From: Pseudobacteriovorax antillogorgiicola
GTDB taxonomy: Bacteria > Bdellovibrionota_B > Oligoflexia > Oligoflexales > RGVZ01
DNA: 64,000 bases
Assembly: GCA_945865565.1 (NCBI GenBank)
Contig: CAMBEK010000004.1
Span: forward strand, 88,714 to 152,713
Direction of reading: 5' to 3'
Part shown: piece by piece, positions 53,372-63,760 of the stretch
How positions within the stretch are numbered: the first letter of the stretch is position 1
How the letters are laid out: every line of letters starts with the position of its first letter
The notes under the pieces: model-generated
Databases searched by the model: none
What the model saw: the letters and a program-made list of their open reading frames with translations, nothing else
Told to the model about the DNA's origin: nothing
Program-made: the position numbers and the translations under genes

Positions 53372-55450
53372 TCAGCTGGCGCGGCCCCGGACAAGGCCGG
53401 GTTCGACCGGGGATTGAGCCAAAACACGCTTCATGGCGTGGGCAAGTTGCACGATTTCAGCCGTATTTCGCCAAATTCCATTGATGTCGGCGGCGGCATC
53501 CGGGTGGAACCCCTCATGGGCGGCCCGATTGCGGAAATCCTGGAAAACGTGCAGCAGCCGGCAAAACTCGGCAAGGACCGACTGATCCTTGAAGGCGGCT
53601 GGCACAACGGGAAGGATTCCAGCCAGTCCAAAACGGCACTCACTGCGTCCAAAAATAAAGAAAAATAGGCCAAAGGCTTTCAAACCGTCCAACGTAAACC
53701 GCCGACCCGGTTTGAACTGGCACAGGGCCAACAGCAATTTACGCATCTTGAACTTACTAAAAAATGGAATCGCCTTGATGACAGGCATCGCGGCAATGTA
53801 ATTCTCGAACTCATCCATTTTTTCCTGAATGGGACGGGAATATCCGATCAAATCCAGTTTTCTTTGAATGGTCCCCTGTTGAACCAGACGAAGGCAAGCG
53901 TCCTCAAAATACTCACGAAATAAAAGCTCCATTGCCTTGTATTGCATGTCGATCACGGGGCTGAGATCTATCGATGCTGCCGCGGATCCAGTCTCAATCT
54001 GACGGTGGAAATACCACGCAGTCCTCAAAGCCCTCTTCACTTCGGCCGAGAGCTGCTCGTAATGCGGAATCGACTTGCCAAGAGCATCGTCCATCACCCT
54101 TGCGTCCATCGCCGGTACGGCAACGGACACAGGGCTTCCAGCCAAGTCTGTCAGCGCCTCCCAAACCTCCACCAATGCGTCGTTTGATTCGCCATTGCGA
54201 CGCGAAGCCTTAATACGACCGGCCATATGAGCCACGGCGGCAGCCAGTGCATCACGATGTCCGTCCAGTTTCTGATTTTTAAGAATTCCCGCAATCTCGA
54301 TTTGCAAATCCACGGCAGCATTGTCCCGCGAAATCATGGAAATCAATTCCTGAACTGCACGCGGAGACGCTATGGCACCAAGGGCACGGGCCACCTCGGT
54401 CAATTCACGGACATCACCAGAACGGACAAAATCAAGAAGCTTCAACACGGCAAGATCGCTTTGACGGCGCTTGCCCAATGCGCGGATGGAAATGATCCGG
54501 TAGATACCCGTCTTTGTCCGCATTGCATTGGTCGCTGCTACCCATGAATCATCGGATGCAGCTGGATCACCGATGACAAGCAACTGCTGCCATACGCCAG
54601 AAACAATCTTCTTGACGTGTACAGGTGAAACATCCTTCGTCAAAATCCAGCCGAGGCAAGCCCCAGCTCCATCGTCATTGGTTGAACCCTGTAATCCCGG
54701 AGCACGCTTGATCAAGGGCTCCTTGATTTCTTTGACCGTGAGTCCTCCATTCAACCAGTCAAGATTTTGGTCCACCGGCAGCAAGCGCAGTAGAGATTGA
54801 GGTGATCCGTTGCTGATTCCAGTCTGCAAAACTTGAAACTCAGGATAATGGAAGGACCACAGGTAGAGCCACCCCGCCAAGGCAGACTTGTCTTCCGGCA
54901 CAAACTCGTGAACGGACTTCTCGCAAATCTTCCTGGCAAGAGCCGCCACGCGCTCGTCCTGAATTCGCCTTTGGAGCATCCGGACAAACATGAGGGCATT
55001 GAACGCCGGAGACCATGCGTCCCCTGTTGCGCGCATGGCCACATCCACACAGGCCTTGGTAAGGCCATCGTCCGGGGCACGGATCGAAACATCCAGAATG
55101 GTATAAAGGATTCGTTGAGGTATCCCGGGAAGGCTCGCCAAAGTCACGAGTTCATTCCAGCGGGAGCATGACGGCGTCCCCGCCCAAAGACGCAAAGCCT
55201 TGGCGGCAACATCTTGAGGCCAGTGGATCATGTGATCAAAAACAAAATCCTCGAAGGCAGCAGGATCCCCGGTGGAAACCGCCTCAAGAAGCGCCATCTT
55301 TTCCGCTGGAGGTAACTCAAGCCGGAGCAGGGCAACGACAATGTCAGATGGCAGGCCGACTCCAGAGGAAACGAATCCAGCCAGAAGATTCATCCGGACT
55401 TCATGGGACTCACCGGCAAGGTACGAGTCCAAGGCATTCACATGTTTCAA
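53372..55450 (-). CDS. HEAT-repeat-like protein with C-terminal HEPN-type RxxxxH motif
   Basis: 692 residues. The start is a TTG with AGGAG six bases upstream; a GTG three codons later is possible. The sequence is almost entirely alpha-helical, with repeating helix pairs such as LKLLDFVRSGDVRELTEVAR and ALGAIASPRAVQELISMISR, typical of HEAT/ARM scaffolds. The C-terminal ~60 residues hold FRNRAAHEGFH: an Arg-Asn followed by His four residues after the first Arg, the motif used by HEPN domains, many of which are RNases. No signal peptide. It lies 15 bases from the BamA/TamA-like gene, pointing the same way, so the two may share a transcript. Function unknown. Confidence 0.65.
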   Translation of the reverse strand: MKHVNALDSYLAGESHEVRMNLLAGFVSSGVGLPSDIVVALLRLELPPAEKMALLEAVSTGDPAAFEDFVFDHMIHWPQDVAAKALRLWAGTPSCSRWNELVTLASLPGIPQRILYTILDVSIRAPDDGLTKACVDVAMRATGDAWSPAFNALMFVRMLQRRIQDERVAALARKICEKSVHEFVPEDKSALAGWLYLWSFHYPEFQVLQTGISNGSPQSLLRLLPVDQNLDWLNGGLTVKEIKEPLIKRAPGLQGSTNDDGAGACLGWILTKDVSPVHVKKIVSGVWQQLLVIGDPAASDDSWVAATNAMRTKTGIYRIISIRALGKRRQSDLAVLKLLDFVRSGDVRELTEVARALGAIASPRAVQELISMISRDNAAVDLQIEIAGILKNQKLDGHRDALAAAVAHMAGRIKASRRNGESNDALVEVWEALTDLAGSPVSVAVPAMDARVMDDALGKSIPHYEQLSAEVKRALRTAWYFHRQIETGSAAASIDLSPVIDMQYKAMELLFREYFEDACLRLVQQGTIQRKLDLIGYSRPIQEKMDEFENYIAAMPVIKAIPFFSKFKMRKLLLALCQFKPGRRFTLDGLKAFGLFFFIFGRSECRFGLAGILPVVPAAFKDQSVLAEFCRLLHVFQDFRNRAAHEGFHPDAAADINGIWRNTAEIVQLAHAMKRVLAQSPVEPGLVRGRAS

Positions 55451-55465
55451 AATAAACTCCTCGTA

Positions 55466-58400
55466 TTAAAATCGCGCGCCAACGTTTAGATGAAACTCAC
55501 CGCGCCCCAGCCAAAATCCGGATTGTTTTCCGCGGGGATAGCACAACGAATCATTCCCCTCGCAGGCATCGGTCTTGGGTTCATGAAGGGGCAGACCATA
55601 CGCCAGATTGACTGATCCAATGGCAGTGAGAAAGTTCAGACTGGTCCCGTAACTGGAGTAATGATCGCTCCATAAACGCCGAGGCCGTCGCTCTAGATCC
55701 GTGATGCTATAGCCATTGTTGTCTTCTATGGATCGCAAAGCCGATCCCGCTGGACATCCAGGGTCGCTACCACTGACTTCAACTGGATCAGAAAATGCCC
55801 TGGTAAACCGGTCTGATTCTTCTTTGCTGAAGAACACATTGCCGTTGTCAAAAAAAGCCGTCGCAGCAAGAGTCTCGCTGAGGCGATAGCGTCCCTCGGT
55901 CTTGAGCACGACCCTTCGGGAACCACCCGATCTAGTGTTCTGATAGGAACAATCCCAAAAACCGTCTTGGTTCAAATGGGGGCTACGCACAATTGGCCCA
56001 AGGGAACGTTCCCTGAACCCACGCACCGTATCGGCACCACCCACATACAATCGCTCTGACGGGGGCAAAAGGTCGAGTGAACGGTCTTCACCCCTGCGTT
56101 CCACATCGTGAAATGTTGTCAGGGACGCACCGAGCGCAAGAACAAACCGGGAACCAAAACCAAAGTATCTGGCGTAGCCAATGTCTGAACGTAAATAACG
56201 CAGTTCCCCACCAAGATCAAAACGCGCAAGGCTGAATTCTGGAATCAAGGTATAGCCGCTGGTTGGCCACGTCGGATCGTTTCTTTTGTCGATATTCGCG
56301 CGAATTCCAACAAACCCGACACGAACATCGTCCGAGAGCAGAGGTGTCTTCTGGATCTCACCACTTTCCTGCCGTGTTAACTTTTGTCCATAGAACAACG
56401 ATGCATGGGACGAAGCCCCCAACCAACGTAATTTTCTGGTCAGTGCCACTTCTCCTGCGCGGCTGATTTCCCATGCGCTCTCAGTAGATCTGGCCTGGTT
56501 GTTCGCAGAAATTGTAAAATCAAAAGGTTGGTCAAATATGTAAGGCTCAACGTAACCAGCACCGATATTTCGCCCGACCAAGGTGGAGCTGCCTATGGCA
56601 ACCTGACGAAGCTCTTGGGTGAATCCAGCTCGAACAGAAACCTGACGACCGACTCCACCGATGTTTGAATAAGTGGCTTCGGTGTTAAACCGGTAACCAT
56701 CTCCAAGACTCCAGCCAGGTCCGAAAGAAACAGTGCCCGCCTTGCCTTCGCGCACGTCCACCAAAATATCCAGCTCAGGATCCTCGTCAGCCAAGGCATT
56801 TCGATCCAGCGGCAAAATCTGCACGGAACGAAAAAGCCCGAGGCCCACCAAAGCCCGCCGTGAATCTGTGATCTTGCCGGGATCGTACCAGTCGCCGGTC
56901 TCAAACCGCAGCTCCCGCATCACCACCTTGGACTTGGTGCGCGCCAAACCAGTCACAGAAATATTGCCGATCTTGACCCGTTTTCCCTCAAAAACCTCGA
57001 CCACAACATCGACTAGGATTTTCTTCCGTTCAGTCCGGAAGGACATGTCCAGTTTCACGTCTGCATAAAGAAATCCGGCCTCGAAATATTTGGTCTTGAT
57101 CGACTGCTGCAACTTGAACAGGGCTGACCGGTCTAATGGAATGTCAATCGACAAGGCGCCATCTTCTTCCGGCAAACGGAGCAGCTCTTCCGGATCCAGA
57201 AATTTCGCACCGTGAACCTGGATGGAACCAAGAACCCTCTGCCCCCCCTCGGTGATGGCGATGGTGAGCTGTGCGCTTCCCGTGTCACGGTCGCGGGAAG
57301 GCGGACGATCACGGACCACAACATCCCAAAACCCAGCTGCCTGATATTTTGCCTTAATCGAGTCCACGCCAGTCCTGATGACATCCGGATCGAGGGGAGC
57401 AGAGGTGTTCTGCCAAAATCCCTTGATGTTCATCAGACCGATCAGTTCCCGGTAAGAAAACCGTTGGCCTCCCTCGAAATTGATTCCCCGGAGGATGTAC
57501 TGAACGCCAGGATCCACATCGAAAACATAAACAACCTCATCGTCACTTGGGCGCTCTTGCTTTGGTCCCGTCACTGCCACATCACTAAATCCCCTGGAAC
57601 GGTAACGTCGGGTCAATTCAGCCGCCATGGCATCCGGACCGACAATGGTTGGGTCGATTCCAGAAAGTTCATCCTGCGCGAAAAGATCGTCGATTCTTAG
57701 GGTCGTGGACCGATCGCGAACCTGGTAGCGAATTCGCTTGCCCAGCACGCCACCGATATGAACCGTCGCGGTGTTCCTCTGGGGATGACGAGTCAACCCG
57801 GCCAGTTCAATACGCGCCTGATTGTAACCACGAGCCCGCATTGCCTCAAGCAGTCGGTCCACCGACTGCCGAATGGCCTCTTGATCACAGATATCCCCGA
57901 CCGCAACTCCGGCCGAAACACCTGCCGGCAGTTTGAGTCCCCTATCCACTTTCTCAATGATGCAGGGTTCGCCCTCTGTAACAACCGCCCGGTAAACAAC
58001 GTAAGATCCCTCATCAACGGGCTTGATAGAAACCTTCGCCTCGAAATATCCACGACTTTTCAAATACCCGACAAAGTTGGCTTCAATTTTTGTGCGCATT
58101 TCAGGAGTATCGACCTGGCCTTCCACATTTTGTGCCATGATTTTCAGCTGGGCCCTCAAATCACGCAACGATGATTCAACTTCCACCTCGCCAACCACTT
58201 GCGCATGACGGCCACCAATCAGAAAAGATCCACCACTACCCGACGCCACAAATTTTGCATCGAGCTCAAGAAAGTCTGTCTTGCGCCCAACATCCTCAAG
58301 CAGCTGCATGAGGTCCCCTGGACTCGCAATATCAGGATGACGCTCACGCAGATTACGAAGTGAAGTATCCGACAACAAACCTGGCGCAAGCTCCCAAGGC

Positions 58401-58489
58401 GATGCCACGGCACTGCCCGCAGCCGCGAGGAATCCAAGGCTCAGAACTGTGCCCGGAATTCTTTGTAAAATTTTTCGTAAAAAAGTCAC
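55466..58489 (-). CDS. tamA: BamA/TamA-family outer-membrane assembly protein
   Basis: 1007 residues with a GTG start. Signal peptide (GTVLSLGFLAAAGSAVASPW). About five POTRA domains span ~100-580 (RGYFEAKVSIKPVDEGSYVV, RSRGFSDVAVTGP, KYFEAGFLYADVKLD are their helix-strand turns). A 16-strand barrel follows (~600-1007), with the conserved lid motif GADTVRGFRERSLGP and terminal Phe (LNVGARF). It precedes tamB in the opposite transcription order, so the gene pair forms a TamA/TamB module that places outer-membrane proteins or moves lipids. The POTRA count is higher than in E. coli TamA (three), nearer BamA. A BamA paralogue is the alternative name. Confidence 0.88.
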   Translation of the reverse strand: MTFLRKILQRIPGTVLSLGFLAAAGSAVASPWELAPGLLSDTSLRNLRERHPDIASPGDLMQLLEDVGRKTDFLELDAKFVASGSGGSFLIGGRHAQVVGEVEVESSLRDLRAQLKIMAQNVEGQVDTPEMRTKIEANFVGYLKSRGYFEAKVSIKPVDEGSYVVYRAVVTEGEPCIIEKVDRGLKLPAGVSAGVAVGDICDQEAIRQSVDRLLEAMRARGYNQARIELAGLTRHPQRNTATVHIGGVLGKRIRYQVRDRSTTLRIDDLFAQDELSGIDPTIVGPDAMAAELTRRYRSRGFSDVAVTGPKQERPSDDEVVYVFDVDPGVQYILRGINFEGGQRFSYRELIGLMNIKGFWQNTSAPLDPDVIRTGVDSIKAKYQAAGFWDVVVRDRPPSRDRDTGSAQLTIAITEGGQRVLGSIQVHGAKFLDPEELLRLPEEDGALSIDIPLDRSALFKLQQSIKTKYFEAGFLYADVKLDMSFRTERKKILVDVVVEVFEGKRVKIGNISVTGLARTKSKVVMRELRFETGDWYDPGKITDSRRALVGLGLFRSVQILPLDRNALADEDPELDILVDVREGKAGTVSFGPGWSLGDGYRFNTEATYSNIGGVGRQVSVRAGFTQELRQVAIGSSTLVGRNIGAGYVEPYIFDQPFDFTISANNQARSTESAWEISRAGEVALTRKLRWLGASSHASLFYGQKLTRQESGEIQKTPLLSDDVRVGFVGIRANIDKRNDPTWPTSGYTLIPEFSLARFDLGGELRYLRSDIGYARYFGFGSRFVLALGASLTTFHDVERRGEDRSLDLLPPSERLYVGGADTVRGFRERSLGPIVRSPHLNQDGFWDCSYQNTRSGGSRRVVLKTEGRYRLSETLAATAFFDNGNVFFSKEESDRFTRAFSDPVEVSGSDPGCPAGSALRSIEDNNGYSITDLERRPRRLWSDHYSSYGTSLNFLTAIGSVNLAYGLPLHEPKTDACEGNDSLCYPRGKQSGFWLGRGEFHLNVGARF

Positions 58490-58522
58490 TATTCAATCAC
58501 ATCCTTGCGATGGCTTTCACAA

Positions 58523-61500
58523 TCAGGGAAATGCAAAACGAAACTTCAAGTCCGCACCTGTGTCCGCTGGAATCGTGCTCTTTGTTTCGGTCGTCGAAGA
58601 GCTCTGACTTTGGCGTTCGACGCCCAAGCCAAACGAAATGTTGTCAGACACTGAAATTTCACTCGACAACTTCATGGATTGTTCCTGATCAACCCTGAGC
58701 ACTACATCTAGATCATTACCTAAGTTTAGCGGCAAATTGACCCGGAGCAGCGGCTTGCCCTCTGGAGAGGCGTAGGTGTCAAAATAAACCTGTTTCACAA
58801 TTTTCTGACCAGACAAGTCGAAAAGTTTCTCCACGGGCTCGTCCAATTGTCCCCAAATAAAACCAAGAGCCTCGGTTGCTGCTACGTTCTGGGTTTCGCC
58901 AAGCGCCTGCTGCTCCTCTGGCAGAGAGCCGCGACCAAGAAGGACCAAAATGTCGACCTTGCTGATGGCATTACCATTCTGGCGCGTTGGCGGGTCAATC
59001 GAGAAGTCCACTCTAGGATTCGACGCCCGCCCAGACATGTTGATGTAAACGCGATAGTTCTGGACTTCACTGACGGCAGTAATCTCAATGGTTGGGTCGA
59101 CACGGAGCGGATCGTCAAATGAGATGATGCCACGGGTTATCGAGAAATCACGCTTGTAAACGAATTTTCCCCGGACGACGTCAATTTGCCCAAGAACTGA
59201 AGGCTGCTGATCGGATCCGCCAATCTGCAAATTCGTACTGAGCAAGGCCTGGATCAACCGGTTATTGACGTTCACAGTTTGATCTGCACGGATCGTCAAA
59301 TCAAATTGGAGCACAGGATCGGTCGCCACAGTCGGGATGGAAATCGCCTGTTTGCGGATTGAGTTAAGAATTTCCGCACCGAGGTCCACTTCCCGTGTCG
59401 AGCGTGCACGAGTAACCTGAAGGTCCCCAGAAAGGCGGTAGGGACGCCCTTTTCCAGTCAACGACAGGTTGCCACTGACATTAGATTCAAAGCTCTTTAA
59501 AAATGTCACCGGATAAACGACGGCGGCATCCTCAAGACGAACGTCCAGACTCGAATCACTTTGTTCCTCTGAGGCGCTAAGAACAAAGGTTCCGGCCCCA
59601 TCAAGACGCCCGCTTCCCTTGGCGGCGGTGAACGATTCAACCTGAACCTGCCCGTTCAACACGTTGGCCTTTAAGCGAATGTTCCGGAGGGGTGGGCGGA
59701 AGTCAGCCAGACCAATTGAGACCGGCTCCCACGACCCAGCAGTAAATGGATTTGCTCGGACATCATTGACCTCGAATCCATAGGATGGATCATCGACCTT
59801 GCCCGTGACCTGACCTTTGAATGACAGCTTGCCGGTGGCGCTTTCTATCTGCGGAATCATGTCACGCAGCAAGGATAGGTCCACTGAACCATCCATTCCA
59901 ATATTCAAATGATGCGGCAGGGTATTACCGTCACGAATGCTCGCGCGAAAGCGCGCCTGCCGCGATGAGAGGATCAGATCTTTAGAACCAGATGCCGTCA
60001 GTGAGCCGCCGGAAAAGCTCGCTTCAAATGGAGCCTCTGATTTGAAATCAATAACACGCTGTTCACCCGTTACCTCGCGCAACATTCTGCCCTTGATTGT
60101 CGCTATGTTGAGTTTCCCGCTGGAACGCCAAAAGTCGGCCAACTGACCCTTCATGCTCCAGGCGCCGTTGAGGTAACAATAATTTCGGGGATCCGATGCA
60201 AACCACGGCGTCGCAAGAAACCGTAAATCCATCCGGTTTGCAGTGAAAAACCACTCAAATGGTGTGCCGGCCTTGCTAGCATCAAGTGTCATCCTTCCTT
60301 CCAAGGCGCTGCCTCCCTGGTTGACGATGAGTTGGAAGCGCTGCCCGGCTACGACACCCTTGACCTGCAACGGCGCGATCACGCTTCCAAGAAGTTTAGG
60401 ACGCATGACAGACATGTCAAAGGCCCCTTCGAGATTCTCAATGCGCCCACCGAACTTGAACTCTCCCGTTAGAAAACCACTTATTCCAAGCTTTTCGAAT
60501 TGTTTCTCGAGATAAGGAAACTGGGACAGGTGGTCTACTTCTGATTTCAGGTTCGAAATCGAATACAATTTCGCATCAAGCTCCAGCATGTCGTTTCCTG
60601 AAATTCCAGGTCCAGTTGATCTGACCTTGCCGCGGATTTTTTCGCGAACATGGCGAACCCTGGAATCAATCGACAGGTCACCCCTTAAAAAATTAACTTC
60701 GGAAAACCGCCAACCCTCTGCGTTGGAGTTGATCTTGGCAGTGGCGTGATCTGCCATCCGATGGCCGTCGTAATTGAAATCAAAAAGCGCTACCGTTGCG
60801 TCAATATCCCACCAAAGGGGAGCATCCAATTTTCCATTGATAGAACCCTGTACCGACTCGATGCCAAATGCGATGGGATTACCAACGTTTGCTGTAAGCA
60901 AGAAACCATTTACAAGTTCGGGAGGCACATTCGCCGCCTGGATTTTTGATTTGATCAACATGTCGTGACCAACATCGAGAGAACCCTTTTCCAAAATCAG
61001 ATCGGATCCCTCTTCTGGAACAATCCGGAGGTTTTCCCAACCGACCATCTTGCCGTCAACGGACCAGTTGGTAGATACGCGGCCAAGGTTCATTTTTCCG
61101 ATTTTAAAGTCCGTAAATTTTGCGTCCCCGGAAACCACAACATGATCGTATGGACCGTGAATCCTTGCCGAAAACGCCCCAGTTCCGCGAACGGGGATCT
61201 GGGCAAAATACTCAGCAACCCTGGCATCAGCCTGTTTTGCTTCAACAAGAAAGTTGATTCCTGACTTGTCGTCAAACGTAATCGGACCAGAAAGGTTCAA
61301 TGACGTCGCAGAACCTGAACTGTTGCACTGCCCCCCTGTGCCATCAAAAACGATCCGGTCCGAATCAATATCAAGCCGTAAGTTTAGATCGCAAATTGGG
61401 CTCTCCGGGAACGCCGAACGATTCTCTGGCATCCCTGGCACTGTGACATTCTTTACCGCAACTGCAGCGGACGCCTTCATCTTGAAGGGCGTCGAGGTTC

Positions 61501-62764
61501 CGGACAGGTCAAGGTCCGGCGCAGTCATATCCAGGTCGAAGGCATCGAAACTGACATTGAAGACGTCAAGTAGTTTTCCAAGAGGGAGCCCATCAGGCCT
61601 GATCTGAAATGAATAACGCCCGGGTCCGTCAAGCCTGAGAACGCCACGTCCGGTTCCATAGCGATTTGATCCGATAATAAGTTGGACGTCCTCAAAGTTG
61701 ATGCGGTCGGCACCAATGTCCAGACGACTTTTGAAATTATGAAGTTTGAATCCACCAAAAACGGCCCCCGATGACTCTGCGTCTGCAACGACAGAGAATT
61801 CAGGACTTCCCGCACCATTCGCCAGTGGAATCGAAAATTTGGTCACCACGGTTGCTTTAGCCGGTCCAAAAGTTTCTGGAATATCCAAAATCGACCCAAC
61901 GAGACCTATGTCTCCTGCAACCTTCAGGGTGGCTTCTCCTGAAACCGTGCGAAGGTTTGCCTGGGGCATCAACTGGTCAAAGTTTATTCTGACCGAGCCA
62001 TCGCCACTTAACCCGGAACTTTCCAGCTGCGATATTTTCACATCAACGGTGTTCGTATTGTACGTCGCGTCGGCTGCCATCCTGGCACCGGCGAGGTAAC
62101 TCGTTCCACCAGCACGCAACACCACATCGGCTGCCGAAAGACTCACGTCCGCACTATCCCAACCCTGTATGGTCAGCGCCAGATCAATGCTCTCCCCCCG
62201 GAATAAAAAAGACTCCGGAAGCAATGGAACTGGCCTCAACTCGCCCAACTGATAAAGACTGACATAGGCATTGCGCAAAATAATTTTTCGTACGGGAACT
62301 TGAAAATCCGGTGGCCAAGTATTTTTTTTGGCCACTGCGTCAGGGGATTTTTTTTGTTTGATTAAGTTAGGCAGACTTTCCAGGTCATCGATCTCAAGGC
62401 GCGTGTTGTTGGCTTCGAAGGAAGCAAGTTGAGGTCGCCCGATCAAGATGGACCAGATCGACAATGTGACACGAATGTGCGCCGCAGCAAGCATCTTCCT
62501 GTTGGCTACACTGAGGTCATCACGCGAAACATCGGTTCGCGCAACCTCCAGTCCGTATAGATCCAGGGCAGGCGGAAACAAATGGACCCGCATCACCCGG
62601 TAGTCAACAGACAGATTGGTTGATTCACTTAAAATTTTGGCGACGGTGTTCCGTATCAGGCGGTGGCTGTATGGATTATCAACCACCAGGTTAATCAGAT
62701 ACATCGCAGACAAAAGCATGACTGCAAGGATGAAAACTTTCTGCTGGCGCCTGCTGACAATCAC
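58523..62764 (-). CDS. tamB: Translocation/assembly module subunit TamB
   Basis: 1413 residues with a GTG start; the typical size for the family. One N-terminal membrane helix (VFILAVMLLSAMYLINLVVD) anchors it in the inner membrane. The remainder is repetitive beta strand, as in bridge-like AsmA/TamB lipid-transfer proteins. The C-terminal DUF490 domain is clear (QIDVVRGKFVYKRDFSITRG, then FDDPLRVDPTIEITA and KVDILVLLGRGSLPEEQQ) and ends in a barrel-docking segment. It pairs with the BamA/TamA protein 33 bases downstream. It probably spans the periplasm and moves phospholipid or helps assemble outer-membrane proteins. Confidence 0.93.
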   Translation of the reverse strand: MIVSRRQQKVFILAVMLLSAMYLINLVVDNPYSHRLIRNTVAKILSESTNLSVDYRVMRVHLFPPALDLYGLEVARTDVSRDDLSVANRKMLAAAHIRVTLSIWSILIGRPQLASFEANNTRLEIDDLESLPNLIKQKKSPDAVAKKNTWPPDFQVPVRKIILRNAYVSLYQLGELRPVPLLPESFLFRGESIDLALTIQGWDSADVSLSAADVVLRAGGTSYLAGARMAADATYNTNTVDVKISQLESSGLSGDGSVRINFDQLMPQANLRTVSGEATLKVAGDIGLVGSILDIPETFGPAKATVVTKFSIPLANGAGSPEFSVVADAESSGAVFGGFKLHNFKSRLDIGADRINFEDVQLIIGSNRYGTGRGVLRLDGPGRYSFQIRPDGLPLGKLLDVFNVSFDAFDLDMTAPDLDLSGTSTPFKMKASAAVAVKNVTVPGMPENRSAFPESPICDLNLRLDIDSDRIVFDGTGGQCNSSGSATSLNLSGPITFDDKSGINFLVEAKQADARVAEYFAQIPVRGTGAFSARIHGPYDHVVVSGDAKFTDFKIGKMNLGRVSTNWSVDGKMVGWENLRIVPEEGSDLILEKGSLDVGHDMLIKSKIQAANVPPELVNGFLLTANVGNPIAFGIESVQGSINGKLDAPLWWDIDATVALFDFNYDGHRMADHATAKINSNAEGWRFSEVNFLRGDLSIDSRVRHVREKIRGKVRSTGPGISGNDMLELDAKLYSISNLKSEVDHLSQFPYLEKQFEKLGISGFLTGEFKFGGRIENLEGAFDMSVMRPKLLGSVIAPLQVKGVVAGQRFQLIVNQGGSALEGRMTLDASKAGTPFEWFFTANRMDLRFLATPWFASDPRNYCYLNGAWSMKGQLADFWRSSGKLNIATIKGRMLREVTGEQRVIDFKSEAPFEASFSGGSLTASGSKDLILSSRQARFRASIRDGNTLPHHLNIGMDGSVDLSLLRDMIPQIESATGKLSFKGQVTGKVDDPSYGFEVNDVRANPFTAGSWEPVSIGLADFRPPLRNIRLKANVLNGQVQVESFTAAKGSGRLDGAGTFVLSASEEQSDSSLDVRLEDAAVVYPVTFLKSFESNVSGNLSLTGKGRPYRLSGDLQVTRARSTREVDLGAEILNSIRKQAISIPTVATDPVLQFDLTIRADQTVNVNNRLIQALLSTNLQIGGSDQQPSVLGQIDVVRGKFVYKRDFSITRGIISFDDPLRVDPTIEITAVSEVQNYRVYINMSGRASNPRVDFSIDPPTRQNGNAISKVDILVLLGRGSLPEEQQALGETQNVAATEALGFIWGQLDEPVEKLFDLSGQKIVKQVYFDTYASPEGKPLLRVNLPLNLGNDLDVVLRVDQEQSMKLSSEISVSDNISFGLGVERQSQSSSTTETKSTIPADTGADLKFRFAFP

Positions 62765-62782
62765 CGCTGTACATAATCCTGT

Positions 62783-63760
62783 TCAGATTGGTTTTAAAAG
62801 ATCCATCAATCCTGGCATTCCTTTTTGTGTATTCGGTACGGCAGCCGATGCAGCCTTGGCGCTTTCTTGCCCCAAGGCTGAAGCAACATGTTGTACCTCC
62901 ACTTGACGGGAGCCAGCCATGAACGCCTCGATCATTGCTCTTTCAGCCAACTTACCGAGTCTGGTTAAATTTTGTCCTGAGGCCGATATCGCACGCTGGA
63001 TTGCAGCACGGGAAAAAAATGATCTGGCCAGGTTTTCATTACACCCGGCAAGAATCAGCCGGTTTTCGATCCATCGGGCCTGATCTGCCTCAGAAGGTGC
63101 GGACAAGGGTATCCGCATCGCCCTTGCCTCGAGAGATTTTGGCCACGACGAAACAATCTGGTGCAGTCCGTCTTCATGACCGAAGAGAAAAAATTGAACG
63201 ACGCCATCGATTAACTCTCCCTGCCTGATGACAGCCAGGATATACGCAGCCCATGGTTCGCCAGACAATAAACCGGCATTGTCGAAAATTAGTGCCAGAC
63301 GCTTTTGCTGGTTCCTCAGGACGTCGAAGACGGGAGCCAGCGCGATCAATTGGCCTCGCACAGGACCGTTAAGAGCAGCCGGGTCTGCCATGGCAACACC
63401 CAGTTTCGATCTACCAAAATCGGCGATGCGAGAGGTCAGGGCTGACGGATCTGTTCCTGCCGCACCGGGCGCAAGGAGCATTGCATGGTGGGTCGATTCC
63501 GGAAGGCTGTCATATAACCATCTTGCCAGCAGTGTTGACCCGGCGCCGTCACGCCCGCCGACGCTTACCACCGGCGCGCCCTCTTGCGCTGCAATTAGCA
63601 CACGGGTGGCTGTGGATCGCTGGTTCTCAAGCAGCAAGTGAGCCGGCACATCAACGCGACCAAAAAAAGGCGAATGCCGCACTCCCCAAAATGTGGCGAA
63701 CCCAGACGGTGAATGGTCAGGAATTTGGGCATCTGGCTCAGAAAAATGGTTGTCTATCAT
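62783..63760 (-). CDS. ExeA/MshM-like AAA ATPase with degenerate P-loop
   Basis: 325 residues, ATG after GGAGGCGAA. The opening ATFWGVRHSPFFGRVDVPAH resembles the FGL-x-x-x-PF start of ExeA/GspA ATPases. The Walker A place reads GGRDGAGST (68-76): the lysine is replaced by serine. Walker B reads LALIFDNAG rather than an Asp-Glu pair. The lid and helical part (APSEADQARWIENRLILAG, then RAISASGQNLTRLGKLAER) is otherwise typical. It may bind but not hydrolyse ATP. ExeA-type ATPases help assemble secretion or pilus machines; the role here is unknown. Its ATG overlaps the stop of the TPR gene (ATGA), and tamB follows 18 bases on. Confidence 0.75.
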   Translation of the reverse strand: MIDNHFSEPDAQIPDHSPSGFATFWGVRHSPFFGRVDVPAHLLLENQRSTATRVLIAAQEGAPVVSVGGRDGAGSTLLARWLYDSLPESTHHAMLLAPGAAGTDPSALTSRIADFGRSKLGVAMADPAALNGPVRGQLIALAPVFDVLRNQQKRLALIFDNAGLLSGEPWAAYILAVIRQGELIDGVVQFFLFGHEDGLHQIVSSWPKSLEARAMRIPLSAPSEADQARWIENRLILAGCNENLARSFFSRAAIQRAISASGQNLTRLGKLAERAMIEAFMAGSRQVEVQHVASALGQESAKAASAAVPNTQKGMPGLMDLLKPI

